From Parasporobacterium paucivorans DSM 15970 (GTDB lineage Bacteria > Bacillota > Clostridia > Lachnospirales > Lachnospiraceae): a stretch of 64,000 bases of DNA. Location of the stretch: contig NZ_FQYT01000009.1 of the NCBI RefSeq assembly GCF_900141895.1, positions 35,024 to 99,023 of the forward strand. The letters run 5' to 3'. The notes below the pieces were generated by a model, which was given only the letters and a program-made list of their open reading frames with translations, made no database searches and was not told the origin of the DNA. Below, piece by piece: positions 17,903 through 26,609 of the stretch (positions are counted from its first letter, which is position 1; each line of letters opens with the position of its first letter). A program made the translations under genes and the position numbers.

Positions 17903-19450
17903 TTATTTTGCATAATCGACTACTCTTGATTCTCTTATTACATTAATTTTAATATTACCAGGATATTCAAGCTCAGCTTCAACCTGTTTGGAAATGTCTC
18001 TCGCCAGCAATACCATGTCGGCATCGCTAATCTGCTCCGGAACAACCATAACTCTGATTTCCCTGCCCGCCTGAATAGCAAAAGATTTTTCAACGCCTTT
18101 AAATGAGGTGGCTATATCCTCCAACTGGGTCAGTCTCTTAGTATAAGTTTCAAGAGTCTCTCTTCTGGCTCCTGGTCTTGCCGCTGATATTGCATCAGCC
18201 GCCTGTACAAGGCATGCTATCAGAGATTCGGGCTCCACATCACCATGATGTGAGGCGACTGCGTTAATTACTATTGCAGATTCCTTGTATTTCTTACATA
18301 AATCGACGCCAATCTGAATGTGGGATCCTTCCATGTCATGATCAACCGATTTTCCAATGTCATGTAAAAGTCCCGCTCTTTTGGTCATCCTGATATCTTC
18401 GCCAACCTCTGAGGCTAAAAGCCCCGCAAGATATGCAACTTCAATCGAATGTTTCAATGCATTCTGACCGTAACTTGTACGATATCTCATCCTGCCCAGT
18501 AATCTGATTAATTCCGGATGAATACCATGCACGCCAACTTCCAGTGTGGCAGCCTCTCCTTCTTCACGTATCGTTGCATCGACTTCCTTCTGTGCCTTTT
18601 CAACCATCTCTTCAATCCTTGCCGGATGAATACGTCCGTCTACGATTAGTTTTTCCAGAGCAATTCTGGCTATTTCTCGTCTTATCGGATCAAACGATGA
18701 TAAGATAACAGCTTCCGGTGTATCGTCAATAATGAGATCTACGCCGGTCAATGTCTCTAAGGTACGGATATTGCGTCCTTCCCTGCCAATGATTCTTCCC
18801 TTCATTTCATCATTAGGCAGCTGTACAACCGATATCGTTGTTTCAGATACGTGGTCAACAGCACATCGCTGTATCGCTGTAACAACGTATTCTTTGGCTT
18901 TTTTATTAGCCTCATCTTTAGCTTTGTTTTCAAGTTCTTTCACTAGTTTAGCAGTTTCAGTCTTCACTTCTTCTTCGACTGATTTTAACAGAATATCTTT
19001 TGCTTGTTCGGAGGTCAGACCAGAGATTCTCTCCAGTTCCTGTGTCAGCTGTTTTGCCTGTTCTTCAATTTCAGCCTGCTTTGTGACAATATCCTCTTCC
19101 CTTTTTGCGAATAATGTTTCTTTCTTCTCCAGGTTTTCGGATTTTTTGTCCAAAGACTCCTCTTTCTGAAGAACTCTGCGTTCGTAACGTTGTAATTCTG
19201 CCCGTCTTTCCTTGGTTTCCTTTTCCAGCTCATTTTTGGTTTTCAAAGATTCCTCTTTGGCTTCCAAAAGAGCCTCCCTCTTCTTAGTTTCAGCAGTTTT
19301 CAATGCCTCATCTATGATTTCTCTTGATTTCTCTTCCGCACTACCTATTTTCGTTTCGACATATTTCTTTCTGTAGTTTTGGGAAAGAAGCCAGGCAACA
19401 GGAGCAACAATACATACAGTTATCACAACTGCTATAATCGTTTCCAGCAC
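17903..19450 (-). CDS. rny: ribonuclease Y
   Basis: RNase Y is the membrane-anchored endonuclease that starts mRNA decay in many Firmicutes. The 515-residue protein shows an N-terminal membrane helix (residues 4-24), a long charged coiled coil (about 30-190), a KH domain with [15 protein letters not shown] near residue 218, and an HD domain with [17 protein letters not shown] near residue 365. The start is GTG at 19450 after a GGGGGT site. It is a single-gene unit with its own promoter and terminator. Confidence 0.96.
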   Translation of the reverse strand: MLETIIAVVITVCIVAPVAWLLSQNYRKKYVETKIGSAEEKSREIIDEALKTAETKKREALLEAKEESLKTKNELEKETKERRAELQRYERRVLQKEESLDKKSENLEKKETLFAKREEDIVTKQAEIEEQAKQLTQELERISGLTSEQAKDILLKSVEEEVKTETAKLVKELENKAKDEANKKAKEYVVTAIQRCAVDHVSETTISVVQLPNDEMKGRIIGREGRNIRTLETLTGVDLIIDDTPEAVILSSFDPIRREIARIALEKLIVDGRIHPARIEEMVEKAQKEVDATIREEGEAATLEVGVHGIHPELIRLLGRMRYRTSYGQNALKHSIEVAYLAGLLASEVGEDIRMTKRAGLLHDIGKSVDHDMEGSHIQIGVDLCKKYKESAIVINAVASHHGDVEPESLIACLVQAADAISAARPGARRETLETYTKRLTQLEDIATSFKGVEKSFAIQAGREIRVMVVPEQISDADMVLLARDISKQVEAELEYPGNIKINVIRESRVVDYAK

Positions 19451-19497
19451 AGGTGCACCCCCTTATCTAGTTTTCATTGTACAAATACAACATATTA

Positions 19498-19526
19498 ATT
19501 TTATACCGTTTTATAAGTTATGTCAA
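19498..19526 (-). promoter_or_regulatory. rny promoter
   Basis: Perfect TTGACA (19521-19526), 17-base spacer, TAAAAT (19498-19503) on the minus strand, 48 bases before the rny start. Confidence 0.75.
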
Positions 19527-19542
19527 GCGGATAAAGATGTTT

Positions 19543-20019
19543 TCACCTAGGTATTTCAAGCTTTTCAAGCCCTTTGATTACAAGGTTAATCTGTTCATAT
19601 CGGAAGCCTTTTCTCATAAGAGAAGCAATAGATTTCTGCTTTGATTTTTCATCCGCTTCCTGCCATATAATTTTCTTTTTCAAAAGGAGGCTGAGTATTG
19701 TTTCCGTCTGGTCCGAATCGAACTGACATATCACCTCTCTGACGATATCCCGGTCTATCCCCTTGGCGATCAGTTCGAATTCAATCTGTTTATAACTCTT
19801 CTTTACAGACCTTCCATTGATATATATTTCTGCATATCTGAAGTCATCAATATATTTATATTCTTTAAGAAAGGAGATTATCGAATCGATAATCTCCCTC
19901 TCGTAGTCTTCCGCCATCAACTTGCTTCTCATTTCAAATTCCGTTTTGGCAGAATGCTGCAGTATAAAAAGAGCACGTTCCTTCCCGGTTTTAAGACTGT
20001 TGGTTTTATTCGTTTTCAT
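19543..20019 (-). CDS. recX: regulatory protein RecX
   Basis: RecX binds and limits RecA filaments. The product (about 158 residues from ATG 20019) is made of three-helix repeats with the family patterns [32 protein letters not shown] and [11 protein letters not shown]. The frame extends upstream to 20076 inside recA; the chosen ATG overlaps the recA end by 14 bases, the usual arrangement for a coupled recA-recX pair. The exact start is uncertain because the ribosome site is weak. Confidence 0.85.
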   Translation of the reverse strand: MKTNKTNSLKTGKERALFILQHSAKTEFEMRSKLMAEDYEREIIDSIISFLKEYKYIDDFRYAEIYINGRSVKKSYKQIEFELIAKGIDRDIVREVICQFDSDQTETILSLLLKKKIIWQEADEKSKQKSIASLMRKGFRYEQINLVIKGLEKLEIPR

Positions 20020-21049
20020 TAGATTCTGCGACCGTATTCGCTGCATTGGTTCCGGAGGCAATACCATACTTTTCACGTACAGCCCGATCGATATTCTCGA
20101 GTATTTCCGGATTTGCCTGAAGGAAAGTTTTGGAATTCTCGCGTCCCTGTCCTATTTTTTCGCCATTGTATGCGTACCATGCGCCGCTTTTATTGATAAT
20201 ATCGACCTCGGCGGCAAGATCCAGAATCTCACCTACCTTGGAAATTCCTTTTCCGTACATAATATCAAATTCAGCTTCTTTGAAAGGAGGTGCAATCTTG
20301 TTCTTTACAATTTTAACCCTTGTCCTGTTGCCGATCATCTCACCGCCCTGCTTCAGCGTCTCGATTCTTCTGACGTCCATACGGATCGATGAATAAAACT
20401 TCAACGCCCTTCCACCAGTGGTCGTTTCCGGATTCCCGAACATCACGCCGATTTTTTCCCTGAGCTGATTGATAAATATGACGATGCAGTTTGTTTTTCC
20501 AACTACGGCTGTTAATTTCCTTAAAGCCTGGGACATAAGCCTTGCCTGCAGTCCCATGTGGGAATCACCCATTTCGCCGTCGATTTCTGCTTTTGGAACC
20601 AGGGCTGCTACTGAATCGATTACAACAATATCCACGGCACCAGATCGAACCAACGTCTCCGTGATTTCCAAGGCCTGTTCTCCGTAGTCCGGCTGTGAAA
20701 TATAAAGATTATCAATATCTACGCCTATCGATTTTGCATACACAGGATCCAGGGCATGTTCCGCATCAATAAAGCCGGCTATTCCACCAAGTTTCTGAAC
20801 CTCGGCAATCATATGCAGTGCGACCGTAGTCTTACCGCTGGATTCCGGTCCATATATTTCTATGATACGGCCTTTGGGTATTCCTCCAAGACCAAGTGCT
20901 ATATCTAATCCAAGTGAACCTGTTGGAACTGTCGCTACATTCATGGAAGTTCTGTTTTCTCCCAGTTTCATAATAGAGCCTTTGCCGTGCTGTTTTTCAA
21001 TCTGCGAAACCGCAGCATCCAATACTTTAATCTTATCGTTTTTCTCCAT
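20006..21049 (-). CDS. recA: recombinase RecA
   Basis: RecA forms ATP-dependent filaments on single-stranded DNA for strand exchange and induces LexA self-cleavage. The 347-residue protein has the Walker [10 protein letters not shown] near residue 67, the [17 protein letters not shown] loop, the [14 protein letters not shown]1/L2 region and the [12 protein letters not shown] motif. ATG at 21049 with AAGGAG upstream is preferred to the ATG at 21067. A LexA box and a strong promoter lie directly upstream, and recX follows with overlap. Confidence 0.98.
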   Translation of the reverse strand: MEKNDKIKVLDAAVSQIEKQHGKGSIMKLGENRTSMNVATVPTGSLGLDIALGLGGIPKGRIIEIYGPESSGKTTVALHMIAEVQKLGGIAGFIDAEHALDPVYAKSIGVDIDNLYISQPDYGEQALEITETLVRSGAVDIVVIDSVAALVPKAEIDGEMGDSHMGLQARLMSQALRKLTAVVGKTNCIVIFINQLREKIGVMFGNPETTTGGRALKFYSSIRMDVRRIETLKQGGEMIGNRTRVKIVKNKIAPPFKEAEFDIMYGKGISKVGEILDLAAEVDIINKSGAWYAYNGEKIGQGRENSKTFLQANPEILENIDRAVREKYGIASGTNAANTVAESNENE

Positions 21050-21068
21050 TATATCTCTCCTTTTCAAT

Positions 21069-21082
21069 CGAACTTATGTTCG
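21069..21082. promoter_or_regulatory. LexA (SOS) box at recA
   Basis: CGAACTTATGTTCG matches the Gram-positive LexA/DinR consensus CGAAC-N4-GTTCG perfectly in both arms. It overlaps the predicted recA transcription start, the expected position for repression. Confidence 0.88.
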
Positions 21083-21087
21083 TTTTA

Positions 21088-21116
21088 ATGATAAACTAAT
21101 TTTGGATGAATGTCAA
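21088..21116 (-). promoter_or_regulatory. recA promoter
   Basis: Perfect TTGACA (21111-21116), 17-base spacer, TATCAT (21088-21093) on the minus strand. Confidence 0.82.
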
Positions 21117-21228
21117 TACAATTTAAATCATATAATAGTGGGAAAATGCCAGAATATCGGCAAAATAGAAGAATCGATAGAATCCTTTTAAATTATATCA
21201 TTATAGATATTTCAATTCAAGAAAAAAC

Positions 21229-21258
21229 GGCACATATCTATATCAAAAGATATGTGCC
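21229..21258 (-). terminator. rho-independent terminator after cinA
   Basis: A perfect 11-bp stem (GGCACATATCT arms, 8-base loop) followed on the minus strand by GTTTTTTC, seven bases past the cinA stop. It isolates recA from the upstream string. Confidence 0.9.
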
Positions 21259-21265
21259 ATCCACC

Positions 21266-22498
21266 TTATCCTAAAATCTTTCTTATAAGATCAAGGGCCC
21301 TGATTATTGTCTGCTCCCTTACCCTGTCTCTGCTTCCCTTGAAAAAATATTCTTCAACAACAGTATTGCCCCCGAATGAGCATGCTATATATACGAGACC
21401 AACTGGTTTATGGATGGTTCCGCCATCAGGACCTGCAATCCCTGTGGTTGCTATTGCCACATCCGTTCCAGTTGCTCTGGCGCAGCCCTGAGCCATGGCT
21501 TTGGCAGTCTCTACGCTTACGGCACCGAATTCTTCCAAGGTCGCAGTGGGAACGCCCAGCCTTTTCACTTTCGCTTCATTCGAGTACGTGACAAACCCTT
21601 CTTTGAAAATCTCCGAGACCCCTGATACGTTAATTATCCTGCCAGCCAGAAGACCTCCTGTGCAGGATTCAGCCGAAGACAGAGATAGACCCGCCTTTTT
21701 GAGGAGACCGACTACGATTTCTTCCAGCGATTCATCCGGATTCTCAGTCAGGATATATCCAGTAAAACGCTTTCTTGTTTCTTCCTGAAGAGGTTTCAGC
21801 ATATCCATGGCATCTTCACGGGTCGTGGCCTTCGCTGTGAGACGGAGCATTACCTCTCCCTCTTTGGCGTAGGTGGCCATGGTTGGATTCTTGCCGTTTA
21901 TCAGGTCATCCACCATTTCTGCAACTTTGCTCTCTCCGATTCCGATGAGTCTTATGACTGACGAAAATATTGTCCCGTCTGTTTTGCCTACCAGGTATGG
22001 ATATGCTTTGTTCCTAAACATTTCCGTCATTTCTTTAGGTGGACCAGGCAGCAGTATGATGATTTTCCCCTCATGTTCGACAATCAGTCCAGGGGCTGTG
22101 CCATCATCATTATCTAAAACAATAGAACCTTCAATGATATCGGCCTGCTTGTAATTATTGCATGCAATATCCTTAATGTTTCTCCCCGAAAAGTAGGATT
22201 TAATCCTTTGGAAGGATCGTTCGTCACGGACCAGGTTTCTTTTCAGAAGCCCGGCGGTGGTCTCCTTGGTCAAATCATCCCGTGTGGGTCCCAATCCGCC
22301 CGTCAGTATCACTATATCCGATCTTTCAAGGGCCGTCTGCAGGGCGTCCGCAAGGCGGGGTTCATTGTCGCCGACAACCGTCTGATTAAATGCCGAAAAG
22401 CCCAGTTCTGCACACTGCGTGGCCAGATACCGGGCATTCGTATTAACAATGTTTCCTAATAAAAGTTCAGTCCCAACACTTATCAGTTCAGCAGTCAT
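21266..22498 (-). CDS. cinA: CinA family protein (competence/damage-inducible)
   Basis: The 410-residue protein has both CinA parts: an N-terminal MoaB/MogA-like domain (GTELLLGNIVNTNARYLA, then TGGLGPTRDD) and a C-terminal nicotinamide-nucleotide amidohydrolase domain (SSAESCTGGLLAG and TGIAGPDGG). In other bacteria CinA has ADP-ribose pyrophosphatase and NMN deamidase activities; it is often near recA. It begins 2 bases after the pgsA stop. Confidence 0.93.
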   Translation of the reverse strand: MTAELISVGTELLLGNIVNTNARYLATQCAELGFSAFNQTVVGDNEPRLADALQTALERSDIVILTGGLGPTRDDLTKETTAGLLKRNLVRDERSFQRIKSYFSGRNIKDIACNNYKQADIIEGSIVLDNDDGTAPGLIVEHEGKIIILLPGPPKEMTEMFRNKAYPYLVGKTDGTIFSSVIRLIGIGESKVAEMVDDLINGKNPTMATYAKEGEVMLRLTAKATTREDAMDMLKPLQEETRKRFTGYILTENPDESLEEIVVGLLKKAGLSLSSAESCTGGLLAGRIINVSGVSEIFKEGFVTYSNEAKVKRLGVPTATLEEFGAVSVETAKAMAQGCARATGTDVAIATTGIAGPDGGTIHKPVGLVYIACSFGGNTVVEEYFFKGSRDRVREQTIIRALDLIRKILG

Positions 22499-22500
22499 AG

Positions 22501-23046
22501 CTATCGGCTTCCCTCTTTAAGAATATCCTGATTTTTAACAAGATAGTCGATCAATGATATAATGGTCAGTATCGTTGACAGATAGATGAAAATCTGTTCC
22601 AATACATTAAACGCAGCATTATTCAGATTCAGCGACAAAAGTATTACCATGATCATCTGTGCCACTGTCTTGTATTTGCCCCACCATCCGGCGGCAATAA
22701 CTGTTCCTTTTGTGGATGCAACCAGTCTGAACCCGCTGATAATGAATTCACGGCTGATTATAATAATTACAATCCAAGCCGGCAGCAGCTGCATGGATGC
22801 AAAACAAATCAGACCAGAGCTGACTAAAAGCTTATCTGCAAGCGGATCCATGAATTTTCCAAAATCCGTTACCAGATTATCCCTTCTGGCAAGGTACCCG
22901 TCCAGCCAGTCCGTTGCGGAAGCGACTATGAACAGAATTGTAGCAATGTATTTTCCAGCATCCCCGAACATCCCGGAAAGCAGGAAGAATACATAAAAAG
23001 GTATGAAACAGACCCTTATAATCGTTAGTTTATTTGGTAAATTCAT
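22501..23046 (-). CDS. pgsA: CDP-diacylglycerol-glycerol-3-phosphate 3-phosphatidyltransferase
   Basis: PgsA makes phosphatidylglycerol phosphate, the committed step to phosphatidylglycerol. The product (181 residues from ATG 23046, GGGG site upstream) is a membrane protein with several hydrophobic segments and the CDP-alcohol phosphotransferase motif spread over DWLDGYLARR...DFGKFMDPLADK near residues 55-82. The open frame starts at 23070, but the later start matches the family (MNLPNKLTIIR). Phosphatidylglycerol is also the donor for the LtaS-like enzyme in this window. Confidence 0.93.
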   Translation of the reverse strand: MNLPNKLTIIRVCFIPFYVFFLLSGMFGDAGKYIATILFIVASATDWLDGYLARRDNLVTDFGKFMDPLADKLLVSSGLICFASMQLLPAWIVIIIISREFIISGFRLVASTKGTVIAAGWWGKYKTVAQMIMVILLSLNLNNAAFNVLEQIFIYLSTILTIISLIDYLVKNQDILKEGSR

Positions 23047-23074
23047 TTCAACCCCATTTCCGGCAATCAATAAC

Positions 23075-24397
23075 CTACATGATTTCTCCTATAAGATCAT
23101 AGCCCGATGCACCTGTTATATCTACAGTCACAAAATCTCCGGTCATTAATTCCCAATTTGTATTCACAAAAACATTTCCATCTACATTGGGACTGTCCAT
23201 GTAGGACCTGCCCACATAAACATCTTCATCGGTCAGCTTTCCTTCAATCATAACCAGAAGTTTCTTGCCCTTCATTGCTTCCGCATTTTCGAAAACAATT
23301 TCCTGCTGCAGCTGCATTATTTCGTCTCTTCTCTGCAGCTTGACTTCGTCATCTACCTGATCTGGCATAGTGGCTGCGGGGGTATCCTCTTCCTGGGAAT
23401 AAGCAAAAACACCGAGCCTGTCAAATTCCATCCGGTCAACAAATTCCAGCAGTTCTTCATGATCTTCACTGGTCTCACCGGGAAAACCGCTAATCAGTGT
23501 AGTACGCAGCACAATTTCTGGTATTTCTTTCCTTATGGATGCAATGATGTCTATAAGCTGCTGTTTATTGGTTCTTCGTCCCATTCTTTTTAACACATTA
23601 TCGCTGGCATGCTGTATTGGCATGTCGATATATTTACATATTTTTTCTTCTGTTTTAATGGTTTGGATCAGTTCTCCGGTAATCTCCTCCGGGTAGCAGT
23701 ATAGCAGCCTGATCCATACAAGATCCTGTATTTCGCAAAGCTTCTTCAGAAGCTCATGAAGCATTTTCTTTCCATAGATATCCGTTCCATACAAGGTAGT
23801 TTCCTGAGCAACCAATATAAGTTCCTTTACGCCCTTTTCAGCCAAAGTTCTGGCTTCATCCACCAGTTCTTCCATCGGACGGCTGCGGTAAGCCCCCCTT
23901 ATCGACGGGATGATACAGTATGTGCAATATTTATCGCAGCCTTCTGCAATTTTAAGGTACGCAAAATGACCACCCGTAGTGAGCACTCTTCCGCTTTTCG
24001 TCACCGGATGCCTGCTGTCTGCCTCAAAGCGCATGGTTCTGTCGCCATTCATGGCAGCGTCCAGAGCAGCACCTATTTCATTATAGGCATCCGTTCCAAC
24101 AAGTGCATCCACTTCAGGTATTTCATTAGTGATTTCATCTTTGTATCGCTGGGCAAGGCAGCCGGTCACTATGAGGGCTTTACACCTTCCGTTTTTCTTC
24201 AGTCTGGCCATCTCACAGATCGTGTTAATGCTTTCTTCCTTCGCATCATTTATAAAGCAGCAGGTATTGACAATAACTGCATCTGCTTCCTCCTCGTCAT
24301 CCGTGAATGAATAGCCCCTGCTGTTAAGGATCCCCAGCATCTCTTCCGAATCTACCAGGTTCTTATCACAGCCAAGGGATATAAATAATAAATTCAT
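23075..24397 (-). CDS. rimO: ribosomal protein S12 methylthiotransferase
   Basis: RimO is a radical-SAM enzyme that adds a methylthio group to the S12 aspartate. The 440-residue protein has the N-terminal UPF0004 domain with cluster cysteines (SLGCDKN, NTCCFI and VTGCLAQRY), the radical-SAM CDKYCTYC motif near residue 155 followed by PSIRGAYRSR, and a C-terminal TRAM domain. The SLGCDKNLVDSE opening separates RimO from MiaB. It starts one base before rpoZ ends. Confidence 0.95.
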   Translation of the reverse strand: MNLLFISLGCDKNLVDSEEMLGILNSRGYSFTDDEEEADAVIVNTCCFINDAKEESINTICEMARLKKNGRCKALIVTGCLAQRYKDEITNEIPEVDALVGTDAYNEIGAALDAAMNGDRTMRFEADSRHPVTKSGRVLTTGGHFAYLKIAEGCDKYCTYCIIPSIRGAYRSRPMEELVDEARTLAEKGVKELILVAQETTLYGTDIYGKKMLHELLKKLCEIQDLVWIRLLYCYPEEITGELIQTIKTEEKICKYIDMPIQHASDNVLKRMGRRTNKQQLIDIIASIRKEIPEIVLRTTLISGFPGETSEDHEELLEFVDRMEFDRLGVFAYSQEEDTPAATMPDQVDDEVKLQRRDEIMQLQQEIVFENAEAMKGKKLLVMIEGKLTDEDVYVGRSYMDSPNVDGNVFVNTNWELMTGDFVTVDITGASGYDLIGEIM

Positions 24398-24649
24398 CTA
24401 TACATTTTCCTTTGTATCTTCGTCACTGACAATCTTAACCTTTGACTGATATAATTCGTCAATAGCGATAGACAGGGGTTTCATACCGCAAGCTCCGCTT
24501 ATGTGAGGCTCTTCTCCGGCAATGATCTGTCTCGCTCTTTTTGAAGTAGCGTTCACGATAGAATATCTGCTCTGTACTACCGGCTGCTCTCCTACTTCCA
24601 CATCACTATTTACAACTTCCATTAAATCCGTATATGATGGATGTAACAT
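24398..24649 (-). CDS. rpoZ: DNA-directed RNA polymerase omega subunit
   Basis: The 83-residue protein fits omega, which helps assemble RNA polymerase. The diagnostic segment is SRYSIVNATSKRARQI followed by a KPLSIAIDEL helix. It sits 11 bases after gmk, the conserved remA-gmk-rpoZ order. Confidence 0.9.
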   Translation of the reverse strand: MLHPSYTDLMEVVNSDVEVGEQPVVQSRYSIVNATSKRARQIIAGEEPHISGACGMKPLSIAIDELYQSKVKIVSDEDTKENV

Positions 24650-24660
24650 ATTTGTTCCTC

Positions 24661-25284
24661 CTATAAGCTTTTAAGCTCTTCTTTGATAGTATTTATCCGG
24701 TCAATATTTCTGAATGTCCTGCAGTGTTCACTCTGGATGACCCTGTGGATTTCATTCACGCTTTCATCCAAAACACCATTTTCGATGATATAGTCATACT
24801 TTTCCATTTCTGTTGACTCTTCACATGCACGCGCAAGCCTTGCCTGTATAGTCGCCTCGTCCTCCGTTCCACGGGAAACGAGCCGTCTTCTCAACTCTTC
24901 GGCACTGGGAGGCAATACGAAAACCAGCACAGTATCCGGATATTTTTCTTTCACCTTCAAGGCACCCTGAATCTCTATTTCCAGGATAATATCTTTCCCG
25001 TTATCCATTTCATTCATGATAAAGTTTTTGGGCGTTCCATAAAAATTGTCGACGTATTGTGCATGCTCCAGAAGTTCGTCTTTTTCAATCATTTCCTGAA
25101 ACTCTTCTACGGACTTAAAGAAATATTCCTTTCCTTCGATTTCACCGGGTCTTGGTTTCCTGGTTGTGGCTGACACAGAGAGAGTATAACGACTTCCGTA
25201 AGAACTTATAAGTCTCTTGATGATTGTTCCTTTACCGGTGCCGGCAAATCCGGAAATTACCGTTAATATCCCTTTTTTACTCAT
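24661..25284 (-). CDS. gmk: guanylate kinase
   Basis: Gmk phosphorylates GMP and dGMP. The 207-residue product has the P-loop SGFAGTGKGTI near residue 9, SATTRKPRPGEIEGKEYFF and the ILEIEIQGAL motif. The frame runs to 25320, but ATG at 25284 follows GGGGAAAGC and matches the family start. It overlaps the remA end by 8 bases. Confidence 0.96.
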   Translation of the reverse strand: MSKKGILTVISGFAGTGKGTIIKRLISSYGSRYTLSVSATTRKPRPGEIEGKEYFFKSVEEFQEMIEKDELLEHAQYVDNFYGTPKNFIMNEMDNGKDIILEIEIQGALKVKEKYPDTVLVFVLPPSAEELRRRLVSRGTEDEATIQARLARACEESTEMEKYDYIIENGVLDESVNEIHRVIQSEHCRTFRNIDRINTIKEELKSL

Positions 25285-25549
25285 TGCTTTCCCCTTTTGG
25301 CATTTCATTATGATTTTCATTAAAACGTCCGGCTATGGTGTCCGGCATAAGAGCAGACAGAATGACATAATTCCCGTCTGCGATTATCACAGACCGGGTG
25401 CGTCTGCCCTGGGTCGCATCCACTGCATTTCCATTGTCCTTTGCAGACTGGATCAGTCTTTTTATAGGCGCGGAATCCGGATTCAATACAGAGACTACTT
25501 TCCCGGAATTAACAACATTCCCATAACCAATGTTAATTAATCTTTCCAT
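25277..25549 (-). CDS. remA: extracellular matrix regulatory protein RemA (DUF370)
   Basis: The 90-residue protein matches RemA: INIGYGNVVN at the start, the SAPIKRLIQSAK helix, DATQGRRTRSVI and the SDGNYVILS-like end. In Bacillus subtilis RemA is a DNA-binding activator of biofilm matrix genes; in Clostridia it is conserved next to gmk with unknown targets. Confidence 0.92.
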   Translation of the reverse strand: MERLINIGYGNVVNSGKVVSVLNPDSAPIKRLIQSAKDNGNAVDATQGRRTRSVIIADGNYVILSALMPDTIAGRFNENHNEMPKGESNE

Positions 25550-25561
25550 ACATCTCCTTTG

Positions 25562-26440
25562 TTATTCAATATTTTGTATCTGTTCCCTGACTTTTTCAAT
25601 CTCTGTTTTTAATTCAATCCCGATGCTGGATATTTCCATGTCGTTTGTCTTGGATAAAATGGTGTTGGCTTCCCGGTTCATTTCCTGGGCAATGAAGTCC
25701 AATTTCCTTCCCATTCCGTCCCCAGATTCAAGTACATCTTTTGTATTCATAATATGACTTTTAAGTCTGACAATTTCTTCATCTACACAGACCTTGTCGG
25801 CAAAAATAACCACTTCAGCCGCCAGTCTTGACTCGTCAATCTGGACATTCTCAACAAGTTCCCTGATTTTCTCATCAATTTTCTTACGATAGTCCGAAAC
25901 AATCTGTGGAGAACGTTCTTCTATAAATACAACATGTGCAAGCATTATGTCAAGCTTTTCCGAAATATTTATTTTCAGTGAAGTCCCTTCCTTCAATCTT
26001 GATTCGACAAAGTTATCCAAAGCTTCCTGCAGTGCCTTTTGAATGGCACCCCAAAGCTCATCCTCATCGGGGCTCTGTTCTTCCATAATAAGCACTTCCG
26101 GACATCTCAAAAGCACGGAAGCCTTCATATCGTTATCCAGACCAAATGATTCTTCCACTCTTTTATAATAGGAAATATATTCTTCCGCAAGAACTTCGTT
26201 ATACTTAAGGCTTGTGTTGCCGGACCCTGAATCTTCATAGGAAATATACAGATCTATCTTACCTCTTTGAATCTGTTGTTTCACGGTATTTCGAACTGCG
26301 GTCTCCAGCAGATTCAATTTTTTTGGCATTTTCAGGCTTAAATCAAAGTATTTGTGGTTCACAGATTTGATCTCCACAATCACTTTGCGGTTATTCTCAA
26401 AAATCTCCGCCCGGCCAAATCCTGTCATACTTTTAATCAT
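25562..26440 (-). CDS. yicC: YicC family endoribonuclease
   Basis: The 292-residue protein has the N-terminal MTGFGRAE signature and the C-terminal DUF1732 block with GRKLDFIAQEMNREANTI. YicC of E. coli is an endoribonuclease involved in small-RNA decay. ATG at 26440 is preferred over 26449 because MIKSMTGFG is the family start. It begins the minus-strand string down to cinA. Confidence 0.88.
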   Translation of the reverse strand: MIKSMTGFGRAEIFENNRKVIVEIKSVNHKYFDLSLKMPKKLNLLETAVRNTVKQQIQRGKIDLYISYEDSGSGNTSLKYNEVLAEEYISYYKRVEESFGLDNDMKASVLLRCPEVLIMEEQSPDEDELWGAIQKALQEALDNFVESRLKEGTSLKINISEKLDIMLAHVVFIEERSPQIVSDYRKKIDEKIRELVENVQIDESRLAAEVVIFADKVCVDEEIVRLKSHIMNTKDVLESGDGMGRKLDFIAQEMNREANTILSKTNDMEISSIGIELKTEIEKVREQIQNIE

Positions 26441-26550
26441 AAATCCCACTTTCCAGATTCACGTCTTTTTTGATATTTAAAGAGCTATTATAATTCATTT
26501 ACTGAAATCAGTCAAGCAGACGGAAGTCCCGGAGACCGGTCAGTTAACGG

Positions 26551-26579
26551 TTGACTTAAAGTGATTAAGATTATAGAAT
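26551..26579 (+). promoter_or_regulatory. rqcH promoter
   Basis: TTGACT (26551-26556), 17-base spacer, TAGAAT (26574-26579), 30 bases before the rqcH start codon, which itself has AGGAGG. Confidence 0.7.
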
Positions 26580-26609
26580 CATCTAATATAAAAGATATAG
26601 GAGGTTATT

